The notes under the pieces: model-generated
Databases searched by the model: none
What the model was told of the DNA's origin: nothing
What the model saw: the letters and a program-made list of their open reading frames with translations, nothing else
Program-made: the position numbers and the translations under genes
Shown here: positions 1-7,675 of the stretch, one piece after another
Numbering within the stretch: position 1 is the stretch's first letter
Layout: the number at the start of each line of letters is the position of its first letter
DNA from: UBA2965 sp036526135
GTDB taxonomy: Bacteria > Pseudomonadota > Gammaproteobacteria > Pseudomonadales > Azotimanducaceae
NCBI GenBank assembly: GCA_036526135.1
Contig: DATCZA010000013.1
Location: forward strand, 20,773-84,772
Direction: 5' to 3'
DNA: 64,000 nucleotides

Positions 1-1
1 C

Positions 2-310
2 GTCGACGTGGCGGACATCGCCCGGGGCGAGCGTCTGTACAACGACTACTGCGCCGTCTGCCACGGGCTGGTCGCACGCTCCAGCGGGGCCATCGCCGAT
101 TTGCGCCTGATGTCCGCGGAGTCCCACGACGCCTTCGACGGGGTCGTTCTCGAGGGGCTGATGTCCGCAAGGGGCATGACGGCGTTCAGCGACGTGCTCA
201 CGGTGGAGGATTCCGAACGCATTCACCACTACGTCAGAGCCCGGGCACACGAGGACCGGGAAGTGGCGCTCGGAAACTCGGAGGCTGCCAGGCTCACCTG
301 GCTGAACTGA
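2..310 (+). CDS. Cytochrome c domain, C-terminal end of a quinohemoprotein (PQQ) alcohol dehydrogenase-like protein (5' partial)
   Basis: The frame is open to the left edge, so the real start lies outside the window; a GTG at 8 is in frame but need not be the start. The visible 102 residues carry a haem c motif (CAVCH, bases 50-64) after the sequence GERLYNDY, and a downstream Met in SARGMTAF that can serve as the axial ligand. This arrangement matches the class I cytochrome c domain at the C-terminus of type II PQQ-dependent alcohol dehydrogenases, which passes electrons from the quinone cofactor in the periplasm to the respiratory chain. A free-standing cytochrome c is the alternative; the catalytic propeller, if present, is upstream of the window. 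It ends 3 bases before the stop of a convergent gene. Confidence 0.75.
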   Translation, partial: VDVADIARGERLYNDYCAVCHGLVARSSGAIADLRLMSAESHDAFDGVVLEGLMSARGMTAFSDVLTVEDSERIHHYVRARAHEDREVALGNSEAARLTWLN

Positions 311-313
311 CCG

Positions 314-880
314 CTACCCGCCCGGGACCGCCTTGGGCGGCAGCGCCGGCGGCGGGACCTGCACGAACTCGAAGTCCGGGCGGCGCCCAACGGCGCCCGT
401 CACGGACTGCTCGGCCGCGTAGCCGGTGGTCTCTTCGGGACGGCCTTCGCCCTCGTCCACCACGCCTCGGCTCAAACGCCCATTGAGCCGCTCCCCCTCC
501 TCCAGCTTTTCAAGAGCCTCCTGGGCCGCCCTGGCAGACGCTTCGTCCCAGGCAATCCGGTGCGCTCTGGGGGGGGCGACCGGAAAACCCGCCTCGTCCA
601 GCTCACGCACCCAGAAAAAGATGGTGCCGGGGGCGCCGCTTTCCTTGTCCGGCTCCTCCACCGTGATCCACAACACGCGGAACGTCTCCGGCAGCGCAGC
701 AGGCGATGCCCAGCCGAGCAGACCCTGGTAGCCGAGCCAGGCCGACGCGTAAAGCGCAGTGACCAACACCACCGCAATTCCCTTGACCCACGGCGAGAAG
801 CGGGTCGCCAGGTTCAGGCACAGGAGCAGGGCGGCCACTGCCACGTAGGCCAGGGTGAGCCCGAGAATCGGGCCGGTCAC
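314..880 (-). CDS. Hypothetical two-helix membrane protein, third gene of a MotA/ExbB-like operon
   Basis: This 188-residue protein has two hydrophobic helices (about residues 4-24 and 33-54) and then a soluble Glu/Arg-rich region ending in a proline-rich tail (VPPPALPPKAVPGG). No family is recognised. It begins with a GTG that overlaps the TGA of the upstream ExbD/TolR-like gene by 4 bases, so it is probably translationally coupled and works with the two proteins encoded before it. The soluble part resembles no enzyme I know. I infer an accessory subunit of the proton-channel complex; this rests on gene order only. Confidence 0.6.
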   Translation of the reverse strand: MTGPILGLTLAYVAVAALLLCLNLATRFSPWVKGIAVVLVTALYASAWLGYQGLLGWASPAALPETFRVLWITVEEPDKESGAPGTIFFWVRELDEAGFPVAPPRAHRIAWDEASARAAQEALEKLEEGERLNGRLSRGVVDEGEGRPEETTGYAAEQSVTGAVGRRPDFEFVQVPPPALPPKAVPGG

Positions 881-1494
881 GTCTTGCCGCCCACTGCCCG
901 GGTCAGGAGCGGCTTCGGCAGCTCGCTGGTGCTCGCGACCTGTCCGTCGGCGCCGATGGTGAACCGAACGGCCGTCTGCTCGTCCCCCACCCCGGTGAGC
1001 TGCCGGGTGCCGTAGTAGACGAGCGTAACCGTGGGGTTGAGCTTCTCCACCTTCACGGTGACGGGCAGCGGCTCGCTGTAGTTCGACTGATAGTGGAGCA
1101 CGTTCACCACGTACTCACCCGGCTGCAGCGCGCGAACGGTCACCGTCTCCTGATTGATCGGGTTGGAAACCTCCCGGCCGTCCAGAACGATCCGATCCGC
1201 GAACAGGCCCCGATCGTCGCGGTCCAGGTGCATGAGCCCGCTGTCGCGATTGTGGTACCAGACCAGCTGCCCTCTTGGCCCCTCGACCAGGGTATCGACA
1301 TCGTCCGGGTGCCGGTCGGCCCACCTCACGGTGATGAGCACCTCGGCTTTCGAGTCGATCTTCCCCGTGTTGCTCGGATCGCTGATCAGGGCGAACGCGG
1401 CGACGAACATGAAGGCGAAGCCCAGCAGCGCGTTGAAAAGCAGGTCGGTGAAAGCGTCCTGAGATTCGCGCTGCCGGAAGACGTCATGCCGCAT
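877..1494 (-). CDS. ExbD/TolR/MotB-like single-span membrane protein
   Basis: The 205-residue protein has a short cytoplasmic N-terminus (MRHDVFRQRESQDAFTDLL), one transmembrane helix (about residues 18-38) and a C-terminal domain of about 165 residues, probably periplasmic. An Asp (D17) sits at the mouth of the helix, where ExbD, TolR and MotB carry the essential proton-relaying Asp. The soluble part looks like beta-sandwich sequence (VLITVRWADRHPDDVDTLV) rather than the OmpA-like peptidoglycan-binding domain of MotB. The gene overlaps the MotA/ExbB-like gene upstream by 11 bases and the third gene by 4. Family placement rests on topology, the Asp and the partner gene; direct sequence identity with ExbD is low. 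Confidence 0.6.
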   Translation of the reverse strand: MRHDVFRQRESQDAFTDLLFNALLGFAFMFVAAFALISDPSNTGKIDSKAEVLITVRWADRHPDDVDTLVEGPRGQLVWYHNRDSGLMHLDRDDRGLFADRIVLDGREVSNPINQETVTVRALQPGEYVVNVLHYQSNYSEPLPVTVKVEKLNPTVTLVYYGTRQLTGVGDEQTAVRFTIGADGQVASTSELPKPLLTRAVGGKT

Positions 1495-2152
1495 CGCGCT
1501 TCAGCCTCACGTCCACCAGCACCGCAAGCCGCGTGACGAGCTGAGCGGCCGACGCATCGAGCAGGTGATATTGCAGCTTGAGCAGGGTGCTGGTGACCAA
1601 CCCGGCCAGCGTCGTGTAGAGCGCTACCGCCATGCCGCCGCTCATGGCACTCAGCAGCTGCTGCATGAGGCTCGGGTCGAACTCTTCTATCTCCCCGACG
1701 GGCAGGAGCATGAGGATGAAGCCGACCACGGTGCCGAGCAGGCCGAGCTTCAACAGAACGTCGCTGGCGAAATGACCGAACGCGTGCCGGTTCGCCAGCT
1801 CGTCGCCAAACGCTTCGAGCAGAGCCGAGGCGTCGTCATCGCGCTTGAGGGAGAGGTTCTCGAGAAACCCGCCGAGCAGACCGCCTCTGACGTCGACGGC
1901 CTCACCTTCGCAGATGCTGTTCTCCAGCGCGACGAAGCGCCGCCGTTCCGCACCCAGCGCGCGGGCCAGCCACAGCCAGTGAACGCTCACAGCGCCGTAA
2001 AGACCGAGAATGAGGTATGAGATGCGGCTCTTATCGGAGCCGAGAGCCAGGCTCACCAGGCCCTGCTGCTCGGCCAGAAAAAACCCGAACAGCACGAGAC
2101 CGAAGATGACGAGGGCGCGAAAGACGAGGTTGGCGTCTGTGAGCTTGAACAT
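1484..2152 (-). CDS. MotA/TolQ/ExbB-type proton channel family protein
   Basis: From the ATG at 2152 (MFKLTDANLVF) the product is about 222 residues; an in-frame start at 2242 would add 30 residues that look non-coding. Two N-terminal helices are followed by a cytoplasmic segment and a C-terminal pair of helices containing LGLLGTVVGFILML and GGMAVALYTTLAGLVTSTLL, the conserved MotA/TolQ/ExbB signature (GLLGTV then GMxxAL-TTxxGL). These proteins form pentameric channels around two ExbD-like subunits and convert proton flow into mechanical work. No TonB, Tol or flagellar gene is nearby, so the force receiver is unknown. Confidence 0.8.
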   Translation of the reverse strand: MFKLTDANLVFRALVIFGLVLFGFFLAEQQGLVSLALGSDKSRISYLILGLYGAVSVHWLWLARALGAERRRFVALENSICEGEAVDVRGGLLGGFLENLSLKRDDDASALLEAFGDELANRHAFGHFASDVLLKLGLLGTVVGFILMLLPVGEIEEFDPSLMQQLLSAMSGGMAVALYTTLAGLVTSTLLKLQYHLLDASAAQLVTRLAVLVDVRLKRDAA

Positions 2153-2459
2153 GGCCCTAATCCACGAACTGCCGGGTTTCAGCCCCGTCGATATGCCGGA
2201 CGGGCAGCTCGCAAATGCTCGCTGGATCAGCCGCAAGCTCAAAGCTCACGGCACCAAACTGACAGCTTCCCCCAATCACGGTGCCCCTCCCCGCCGACCG
2301 ATGGACTGCACAATGCGACCAAGGACGCCGGCAGGTGTCAAGAAGCCGCATCCCCGTCCAACCCCGACGGCCGCATACGCTCCCGCCAGCGAAGGTTGCA
2401 ATCTACATAGCGGCATTCCTAAATAGGCCGCTTTTCCGCGTGCAGTTGGAGGTCGACCC
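2153..2459. other. Divergent intergenic region between the MotA-like operon and the first BVMO gene
   Basis: The 307-base gap between two divergent transcription units has no convincing reading frame. It presumably holds both promoters. The clearest element is a candidate promoter for the rightward BVMO gene (TTGCAA at 2396-2401, 18-base spacer, TAAATA at 2420-2425) followed by a strong ribosome binding site GGAGG at 2448-2452. I see no clear dyad operator. Confidence 0.4.
2396..2425 (+). promoter_or_regulatory. Candidate sigma70-type promoter for the BVMO-SDR pair
   Basis: TTGCAA and TAAATA are separated by 18 bases in an AT-rich patch of otherwise GC-rich DNA, about 35 bases upstream of the BVMO start. 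Assignment is by consensus resemblance only. Confidence 0.3.
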
Positions 2460-4271
2460 ATGAGCAGGTCAGAAGTCGAAGGGGCGGAGTTCGGGTTCGA
2501 CCCGGAAGCCCTGCGAGCAAAATACGCAGAGGAGCGGGACAAGCGCCTGCGCGCCGACGGCAACGCCCAGTACTTGGAAGTTGCCGGCAAGTTCGCCCAT
2601 TTCCTGGACGATCCCTACGTGGAGCGCACACCAAGGGACGCCCTGACCGACGAGGTCGAAGTCGCCATCATCGGCGGCGGGTTTGGCGGCCTGCTTGCCG
2701 GCGCCCGGCTTCGGGAAGCAGGCGTCGAGGATCTGAGGATCATCGAGAAGGGCGGGGATTTCGGGGGCACGTGGTACTGGAACCGTTACCCGGGCGCCCA
2801 GTGCGACATCGAGTCGTACATCTATCTCCCGCTGCTCGAGGAAGTCGGCTACATCCCCAGGGAGAAGTACAGCTTCGCGCCGGAGATTATGGCCCACAGC
2901 CAGGCCATCGGCCGCAAGTACGACCTTTACCGAAATGCCTGCTTCCAGACCGAAGTCACGGAGCTTCGCTGGGACGAGGAGGACCAGCGGTGGGAGATCC
3001 GCACTAACCGCGGTGATCGGATGAAGGCTCGTTTCGTCTGCATGTCCAACGGTCCGCTCAACCGGCCGAAGCTGCCCGGCATCGAAGGCATCGAATCGTT
3101 CCAGGGCCACACGTTTCACACCAGCCGCTGGGACTACGCCTACACCGGCGGCGACCCGAACGGCAACCTCGAGAACCTGGCGGGCAAACGCATCGGCATC
3201 ATCGGCACCGGAGCCACCGCCGTTCAGTGCGTGCCGCATCTGGCCGAGACCTCTGAACACCTTCACGTGTTCCAGCGAACGCCATCATCCATCGATGCGC
3301 GCGGCAACCGGCCTACCGACCCGGGCTGGGCGGCAAAGCTCGCGCCGGGCTGGCAGCGGGACCGCATGCACAACTTCAACGTGCTCGTGACCGGCGGCTA
3401 TCAGGAGGAAGATCTGGTCAGCGATGGCTGGACCGACATCATCCGCAACCTGGGCATCATCTCCGCCCGCCGCGCTCAGACCGAGAGCCTGACGCTCGAG
3501 GACATGGCAAAGAACGTGGAGCTGGCCGACTTCCAGAAGATGGAGCAGATCCGGGCGCGCGTGGACGAGCTTGTCGACGATCCGGAAACGGCTGAGGCTC
3601 TCAAGCCCTACTACCGACAGTTCTGCAAGAGACCGTGCTTTCACGACGAGTACCTGCAGGCATTCAACCGTCCAAACGTCACCCTGGTGGACACGGACGG
3701 AAGGGGCGTGGAGCGCATCACGGACAAAGGGATCGTGGCAAACGGCGTGGAGTACGAGCTCGACTGCATCATCTTCGCGACCGGCTTCGAGGTAGGCACC
3801 TCGTACAGCCGCAGGGCGGGCTACGAGATCGTCGGCCGGAACGGCCTGACGCTGACTGACAAGTGGGCCGACGGCATGAAGACCTTACACGGTTTTCAGA
3901 CCAACGGTTTTCCGAACTGCTTTTTCATGGGCGTCACGCAAGGCGGTTTTACCGCCAACTTTCCCCATCTTCTGAACGAGCAGAGCATCCACATCGCTTA
4001 CATGATCGATCAGGCGAGAAACAAGAATGCCCACGTTCTGGAAGCCTCCCCCGAAGCGGAGGCAGGCTGGGTAGAGACCATTCGGCAGATGGCGGTTTTC
4101 AACCAGAACTTTCTGGAATCCTGCACGCCCGGCTACTACAACAACGAGGGCAACCCGGAGGTGGCCCGATCGCTGCTCGGCAGCCAGTACGGCGGCGGGC
4201 CGGAGGCGTTTTTTCAGATTCTCAGGGACTGGCGCGAGGAGGGGGGCATGGAGGGTCTCGACTTTTCCTGA
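2460..4271 (+). CDS. Baeyer-Villiger flavin monooxygenase (type I, long CPDMO-like form)
   Basis: The 603-residue protein has two Rossmann motifs, GGGFGG (72-77) for FAD and GTGATA (250-255) for NADPH, with the type I BVMO fingerprint between them (FQGHTFHTSRW, 214-224, matching FxGxxxHxxxW). Such enzymes use NADPH and O2 to insert oxygen next to a ketone carbonyl, giving esters or lactones. The length and the 60-residue extension before the first Rossmann motif match the large-substrate group that includes cyclopentadecanone monooxygenase, so a macrocyclic, terpenoid or steroid ketone is possible, but that is inference. The ATG at 2460 has GGAGG 7 bases upstream. An SDR gene follows 39 bases later, probably in the same transcript. 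Confidence 0.93.
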   Translation: MSRSEVEGAEFGFDPEALRAKYAEERDKRLRADGNAQYLEVAGKFAHFLDDPYVERTPRDALTDEVEVAIIGGGFGGLLAGARLREAGVEDLRIIEKGGDFGGTWYWNRYPGAQCDIESYIYLPLLEEVGYIPREKYSFAPEIMAHSQAIGRKYDLYRNACFQTEVTELRWDEEDQRWEIRTNRGDRMKARFVCMSNGPLNRPKLPGIEGIESFQGHTFHTSRWDYAYTGGDPNGNLENLAGKRIGIIGTGATAVQCVPHLAETSEHLHVFQRTPSSIDARGNRPTDPGWAAKLAPGWQRDRMHNFNVLVTGGYQEEDLVSDGWTDIIRNLGIISARRAQTESLTLEDMAKNVELADFQKMEQIRARVDELVDDPETAEALKPYYRQFCKRPCFHDEYLQAFNRPNVTLVDTDGRGVERITDKGIVANGVEYELDCIIFATGFEVGTSYSRRAGYEIVGRNGLTLTDKWADGMKTLHGFQTNGFPNCFFMGVTQGGFTANFPHLLNEQSIHIAYMIDQARNKNAHVLEASPEAEAGWVETIRQMAVFNQNFLESCTPGYYNNEGNPEVARSLLGSQYGGGPEAFFQILRDWREEGGMEGLDFS

Positions 4272-4310
4272 TGATTCTCGCGCCGGGTGTCGACCATAGA
4301 GGGAGCGGAC

Positions 4311-5189
4311 ATGAACGACTTTGAAGGCAAGACGGCGGTGGTGACCGGCGCCGCGAGCGGCATCGGCCTCGCCCTGGCGGAACGGTTCGCGGCCGCGCAG
4401 ATGCAGGTGGTGCTGGCGGACATCGAGGAGGCCGCGCTGGACCAGGCGGTCAAACGACTCGAAGAGCGGCAGGCGCGTGTGATTGGTGTGGTCACCAACA
4501 CCATGGTGGAGTCGTCCGTGGCCGAGCTGGCCGAACGCGCGCTCGGGGAGTTCGGCAATGTTCACGTGCTCTGCAACAACGCCGGTGTGGCGAGCCTCGG
4601 CGCCGGGGGCCGGGGCATCTGGGAGGTGCCGGCCGCCGACTGGGACTGGGTCATGGGCGTGAACTTCTACGGGGTGCTCTTCGGAATCCAGGCCTTCGTG
4701 CCGCACATGCTCGAGCATGGTGAGCCGGGGCACATCGTCAACACCGCCTCGCTGGCCGGCCTCTTTCCCGGCGGGGGCACCTACGGGGTGAGCAAGCATG
4801 CGGTGCTCGCCCTGACGGAAACCCTGTACAACGATCTCAAGGCACGGGGCGCGGCGCTCAGCGCCTCCGTCCTCTGCCCGGGATTCGTCAGCACCCGCAT
4901 CGCCAAGGCCGAGCGAAACCGTCCCGCGGGGCTCGAGATCGACCAAGGCGACGTAAGCAGCGAGATGGCGGCCGCTGCCGAAGCCCTGATCGCCCAGGGA
5001 AAGGATCCCGCCGAGATCGCGGAAGCCGTCTTCGAGGCCATTGCCCAGGACAATCTCTACGTCCTGCCCCATCCGGCATGGGACGACTTCGTTCGCGCCC
5101 GGGTCGATCACGTGCTGGACAGACGCGGCCCTGCAACCATGGACCCGGCCGAGCTCATGCGCAGACGAGCGGGCGGCGAGGCCCTCTAG
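4311..5189 (+). CDS. Short-chain dehydrogenase/reductase (SDR)
   Basis: The 292-residue protein is a classical SDR: TGAASGIG (12-19) binds NAD(P), NNAG is at 89-92, and the catalytic Ser147, Tyr158 and Lys162 lie in NTAS and YGVSK. The first acidic residue after beta-strand 2 (ADIEE) favours NAD(H). I chose the ATG at 4311 because AGGGAG lies about 8 bases upstream; a GTG at 4287 is in frame but less well placed. Directly after a BVMO, the likely role is to oxidise an alcohol to the ketone that the BVMO uses. The stop overlaps the stop of the convergent epimerase-like gene. Confidence 0.9.
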   Translation: MNDFEGKTAVVTGAASGIGLALAERFAAAQMQVVLADIEEAALDQAVKRLEERQARVIGVVTNTMVESSVAELAERALGEFGNVHVLCNNAGVASLGAGGRGIWEVPAADWDWVMGVNFYGVLFGIQAFVPHMLEHGEPGHIVNTASLAGLFPGGGTYGVSKHAVLALTETLYNDLKARGAALSASVLCPGFVSTRIAKAERNRPAGLEIDQGDVSSEMAAAAEALIAQGKDPAEIAEAVFEAIAQDNLYVLPHPAWDDFVRARVDHVLDRRGPATMDPAELMRRRAGGEAL

Positions 5190-5932
5190 CCGGCTTCCGC
5201 GGCGTCCAGCGGTTCGAACCCGAGCAGATCGCGGCCGTGGTCGAGATCGCGGTATCCATAGCGATTTCGAGAATTGGCGAAAAAAGTCCCGCAACGCACC
5301 GCCTCCGGCGCGCCCAGGGCCGCGACGAGGGCGTTGACCACGTCCCGCTGGCTGCACCAGACGCTGCGCTGGCGGGCGTTCGCCGGCCGGTCCTCGGCGT
5401 TGACGAAACCGATGCGGACCGAGATGAAGGACGTGGCGGTGGTATCGGCAAAGTGGCGGGCAAGCGCCTCGCCCCAGACCTTGGTGCTGCCGTAAACGCC
5501 GCGGGGTCGCGGGGGCGCGTCCACCGTGATCATCGGCCAGCGATCGGGCAGGTCGTCATAGCGCCCCTCGACGAGCGCGCGGTAAGGCTCGTCGTGCTCC
5601 CAACCGGCCACCGTGGCCCCGCTGGAGGCGAAAACGACCCGCGGCACGCCGGCCTCCACGGCGGCCTGAAAGACGTTGCGCGTTCCCTCCACGTTGGTGA
5701 CGCGCAAAGCGTCCCAGCCGAAGTGCTCACCGGGCTTCGCCGCCAGGTGAATGACGGCGTCGACCCCGTCGAACGCTGGCCGAATGGCTTCGTAGTCGGC
5801 AATGTCGGCCTGCCAGGTGAACGTGCCGTTCACCTCCCGGCGGTTCAGCGCCGCGACGTCGTGGTCGGCTGCAAGAACCGGGTGGGCAGCGCCACCGATG
5901 AGCCCGCTCAAGCCCGTGACGAGAAGCTTCAC
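5186..5932 (-). CDS. NAD-dependent epimerase/dehydratase family protein (extended SDR)
   Basis: The 248-residue protein starts with an extended-SDR nucleotide-binding motif (MKLLVTGLSGLIGG) and has the strand DAVIHLAAKPGE and a YGSTK catalytic pair near residue 145. Its size and sequence resemble the uronate-dehydrogenase-like group of NAD-dependent epimerase/dehydratases, though sugar specificity cannot be read off. The start is GTG at 5932, overlapping the TGA of the upstream hydrolase gene by 4 bases (GTGA), so it is the last gene of a coupled TetR-hydrolase-epimerase operon. In this setting it may reduce or oxidise a non-sugar intermediate. Confidence 0.8.
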   Translation of the reverse strand: MKLLVTGLSGLIGGAAHPVLAADHDVAALNRREVNGTFTWQADIADYEAIRPAFDGVDAVIHLAAKPGEHFGWDALRVTNVEGTRNVFQAAVEAGVPRVVFASSGATVAGWEHDEPYRALVEGRYDDLPDRWPMITVDAPPRPRGVYGSTKVWGEALARHFADTTATSFISVRIGFVNAEDRPANARQRSVWCSQRDVVNALVAALGAPEAVRCGTFFANSRNRYGYRDLDHGRDLLGFEPLDAAEAG

Positions 5933-6888
5933 GCTTCCTCCTTTACGGCCTGCACGAGCTTCGGCTCCCAGGTGAGGTAGGGAACCGGCTCGTTCTCGAG
6001 AAAAGCTCGCATCATGGCATTGACCACCTCGGGCTGCTCCTGCTGAACCCAGTGCGAGACCCGCGGCAGGTACCGCAGGGTGAGGTTCGCGACGTAGTCG
6101 TCGGTGCCACGCGTGGTCTCGATGCCGAGCGCAGCGTCCTCCTCGCCCCAGACCATGAGGGTGGGGGTCTCGATGACGGGAAAGCCGAGCGCGCTCTGGC
6201 GGCGAAAACCGCCGCCGCGCAAGGCCGCCCGGTAATAGTTGATCATGGCTTCCAGCGCGCCGGGCTGCGCCGCGTTGCGCCGGTAAACGTCCACCACCTC
6301 GTCCGGGAAGCGGCTCGGATCCACGGCGACCCCCCGAAACGCATCCGCCACGGCCCGTGCGCCTCGGCGACCCAGAAGATTCTCGGGAAGGCGGGGAAGC
6401 TGAAAGAAGAACACGTACCAGGACTTCCGGAGCTGAGCGAACGATCGCCCCGATGCTCTGCCTGCCCCGGGATGCGGAACGTTACAGATGATCAGCTTTT
6501 CCAGGGGACGGACCTTGCGCATGGCGAAGTACCAGGCCACCAGGGCTCCCCAGTCGTGGGCGATGAGCACCGTCTCCCGGCAACCGGACGCATCGATCAG
6601 CCCTGCCACGTCGTCCATGAGGTTCTCGATGGCGTAAGCGTCCACCCCGAAGGGCCGCGACGTCAGGCCGTAACCCCTCAAGTTCGGCGCCCAGGCCCGA
6701 AAGCCGAGATCTGCCAGCATGGGCAGCTGATGACGCCAGGAGAAGCTGTGCTCCGGAAAGCCGTGCAGACACAGCGCGAGGCGCCGGCCGGAGCCACAGG
6801 CGTCCACCTCGAACCTGAGGCCGTTGGCATCGACGAACGTCGTTTCGATGCGGGGATCCCGTATGTGCCGAGGAACGATCTCATCCAC
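5929..6888 (-). CDS. Alpha/beta hydrolase, epoxide-hydrolase-like
   Basis: The 319-residue protein has HGFPE (42-46) as oxyanion loop and HDWG (111-114), in which Asp112 is the predicted nucleophile; an Asp in this position is typical of epoxide hydrolases and haloalkane dehalogenases, not esterases. The catalytic His lies in VSHWVQQEQPE near the C-terminus. The combination with RGYGLTSRP favours epoxide hydrolase. Its start overlaps the end of the tetR gene by 8 bases. Divergent from a BVMO gene and under the same regulator, it probably acts on epoxide or related intermediates of the same pathway. Confidence 0.85.
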   Translation of the reverse strand: MDEIVPRHIRDPRIETTFVDANGLRFEVDACGSGRRLALCLHGFPEHSFSWRHQLPMLADLGFRAWAPNLRGYGLTSRPFGVDAYAIENLMDDVAGLIDASGCRETVLIAHDWGALVAWYFAMRKVRPLEKLIICNVPHPGAGRASGRSFAQLRKSWYVFFFQLPRLPENLLGRRGARAVADAFRGVAVDPSRFPDEVVDVYRRNAAQPGALEAMINYYRAALRGGGFRRQSALGFPVIETPTLMVWGEEDAALGIETTRGTDDYVANLTLRYLPRVSHWVQQEQPEVVNAMMRAFLENEPVPYLTWEPKLVQAVKEEA

Positions 6889-7561
6889 GAATGCTGCCTC
6901 CCTTCAACTCAACCGGGCACCCGCTGGTGCCATCGCCTCCCGGGCCGTAGATGGCCGAGTTCCAGATATCGCCGAGAACGGCGCCGATCACCGCCGGCCC
7001 ATCGGGATTGTGGCGGGTCATGTTGTCGTTTGCCGCGGCGTTGTTCATCAGAATCAGCGCCCGGGCCAGTCGGTCCGGATCGGCGGCCCCGCTTCGACCC
7101 AGCGCCCGCTGCCGGCGAATGAACTCCGCCGTGAGATCGATGAAGTAATCGACGATCCCCCGCTGCCACTCCTGATAGACCTCCTGGCTCCCGCCGGCCG
7201 CCTGGGCAACGGCGGCAACGCTGGGCGCGTGCCGTTCGAACACCTCGAACATCGAGGTGAGATGGGTAAGCGTCGCGGCGCGGTGATCGGGCTCATCCAG
7301 TTCCCCCGTGAGCCAGGGATCTACCGTGCGGCGAATGTCCGCCGCGAACTCCTCGAGCATACCCAGCGCAATCTCGTCCAGGCCGGAAAAGTAGTGGTAG
7401 AAAGAGGAACGCGTCATGCCCGTCCGCTTCATCAAGGAATCCACGGTCAGCTCGGAGAAGCGGACGTCCTGCAGGGCGGCCATGGCCGCCGCGAGGATCT
7501 CCGCCCGCGCCGCCTCCGGATTGCGCCTGACCCGCGTGCTCTTGACGTTCATGACCTCCAT
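6881..7561 (-). CDS. TetR/AcrR family transcriptional regulator
   Basis: The 226-residue protein has an N-terminal TetR helix-turn-helix (about residues 18-62, ending MTRSSFYHYFSGLDEIALGM) and a longer all-helical ligand-binding domain. The ATG at 7561 is the first of two; the second (7552) has a Shine-Dalgarno-like GGAGG too close to be useful. It reads divergently from the BVMO gene at 7676, and the gap between them carries two matched dyads that are the obvious operators. By family habit it would repress both its own operon and the BVMO until a pathway metabolite binds. Confidence 0.9.
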   Translation of the reverse strand: MEVMNVKSTRVRRNPEAARAEILAAAMAALQDVRFSELTVDSLMKRTGMTRSSFYHYFSGLDEIALGMLEEFAADIRRTVDPWLTGELDEPDHRAATLTHLTSMFEVFERHAPSVAAVAQAAGGSQEVYQEWQRGIVDYFIDLTAEFIRRQRALGRSGAADPDRLARALILMNNAAANDNMTRHNPDGPAVIGAVLGDIWNSAIYGPGGDGTSGCPVELKGGSIRG

Positions 7562-7614
7562 TCCCGGAATGCTTCAGTCTTCCACCCGGACATTCTACCC
7601 CGGGCAATCCACTA

Positions 7615-7660
7615 TTGACACGATGTCAATATATAACCTATTTTATTGACGATGTGTCAA
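7615..7660. promoter_or_regulatory. Paired TetR-type operators overlapping divergent promoters
   Basis: Two 15-base dyads sit in the tetR/BVMO gap: TTGACA-CGA-TGTCAA (7615-7629) and TTGAC-GATGT-GTCAA (7646-7660). Their centres are 31 bases apart, close to three helical turns. Rightward, TTGACA at 7615 with TATTTT at 7639-7644 (18-base spacer) could drive the BVMO. Leftward, TTGACA read from 7660 down with TATATA at 7635-7630 could drive tetR. The operators therefore cover both promoters. Binding by the adjacent TetR is inferred from position. Confidence 0.7.
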
Positions 7661-7675
7661 TAAAGGCGGGGCGGC

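Noticed and set aside
3885..5357. A 490-codon open frame opposite the BVMO end and the SDR gene.
   Set aside because: Composition (Arg, Gly, His, Val runs) and lack of any motif mark it as a high-GC shadow of two clear genes.
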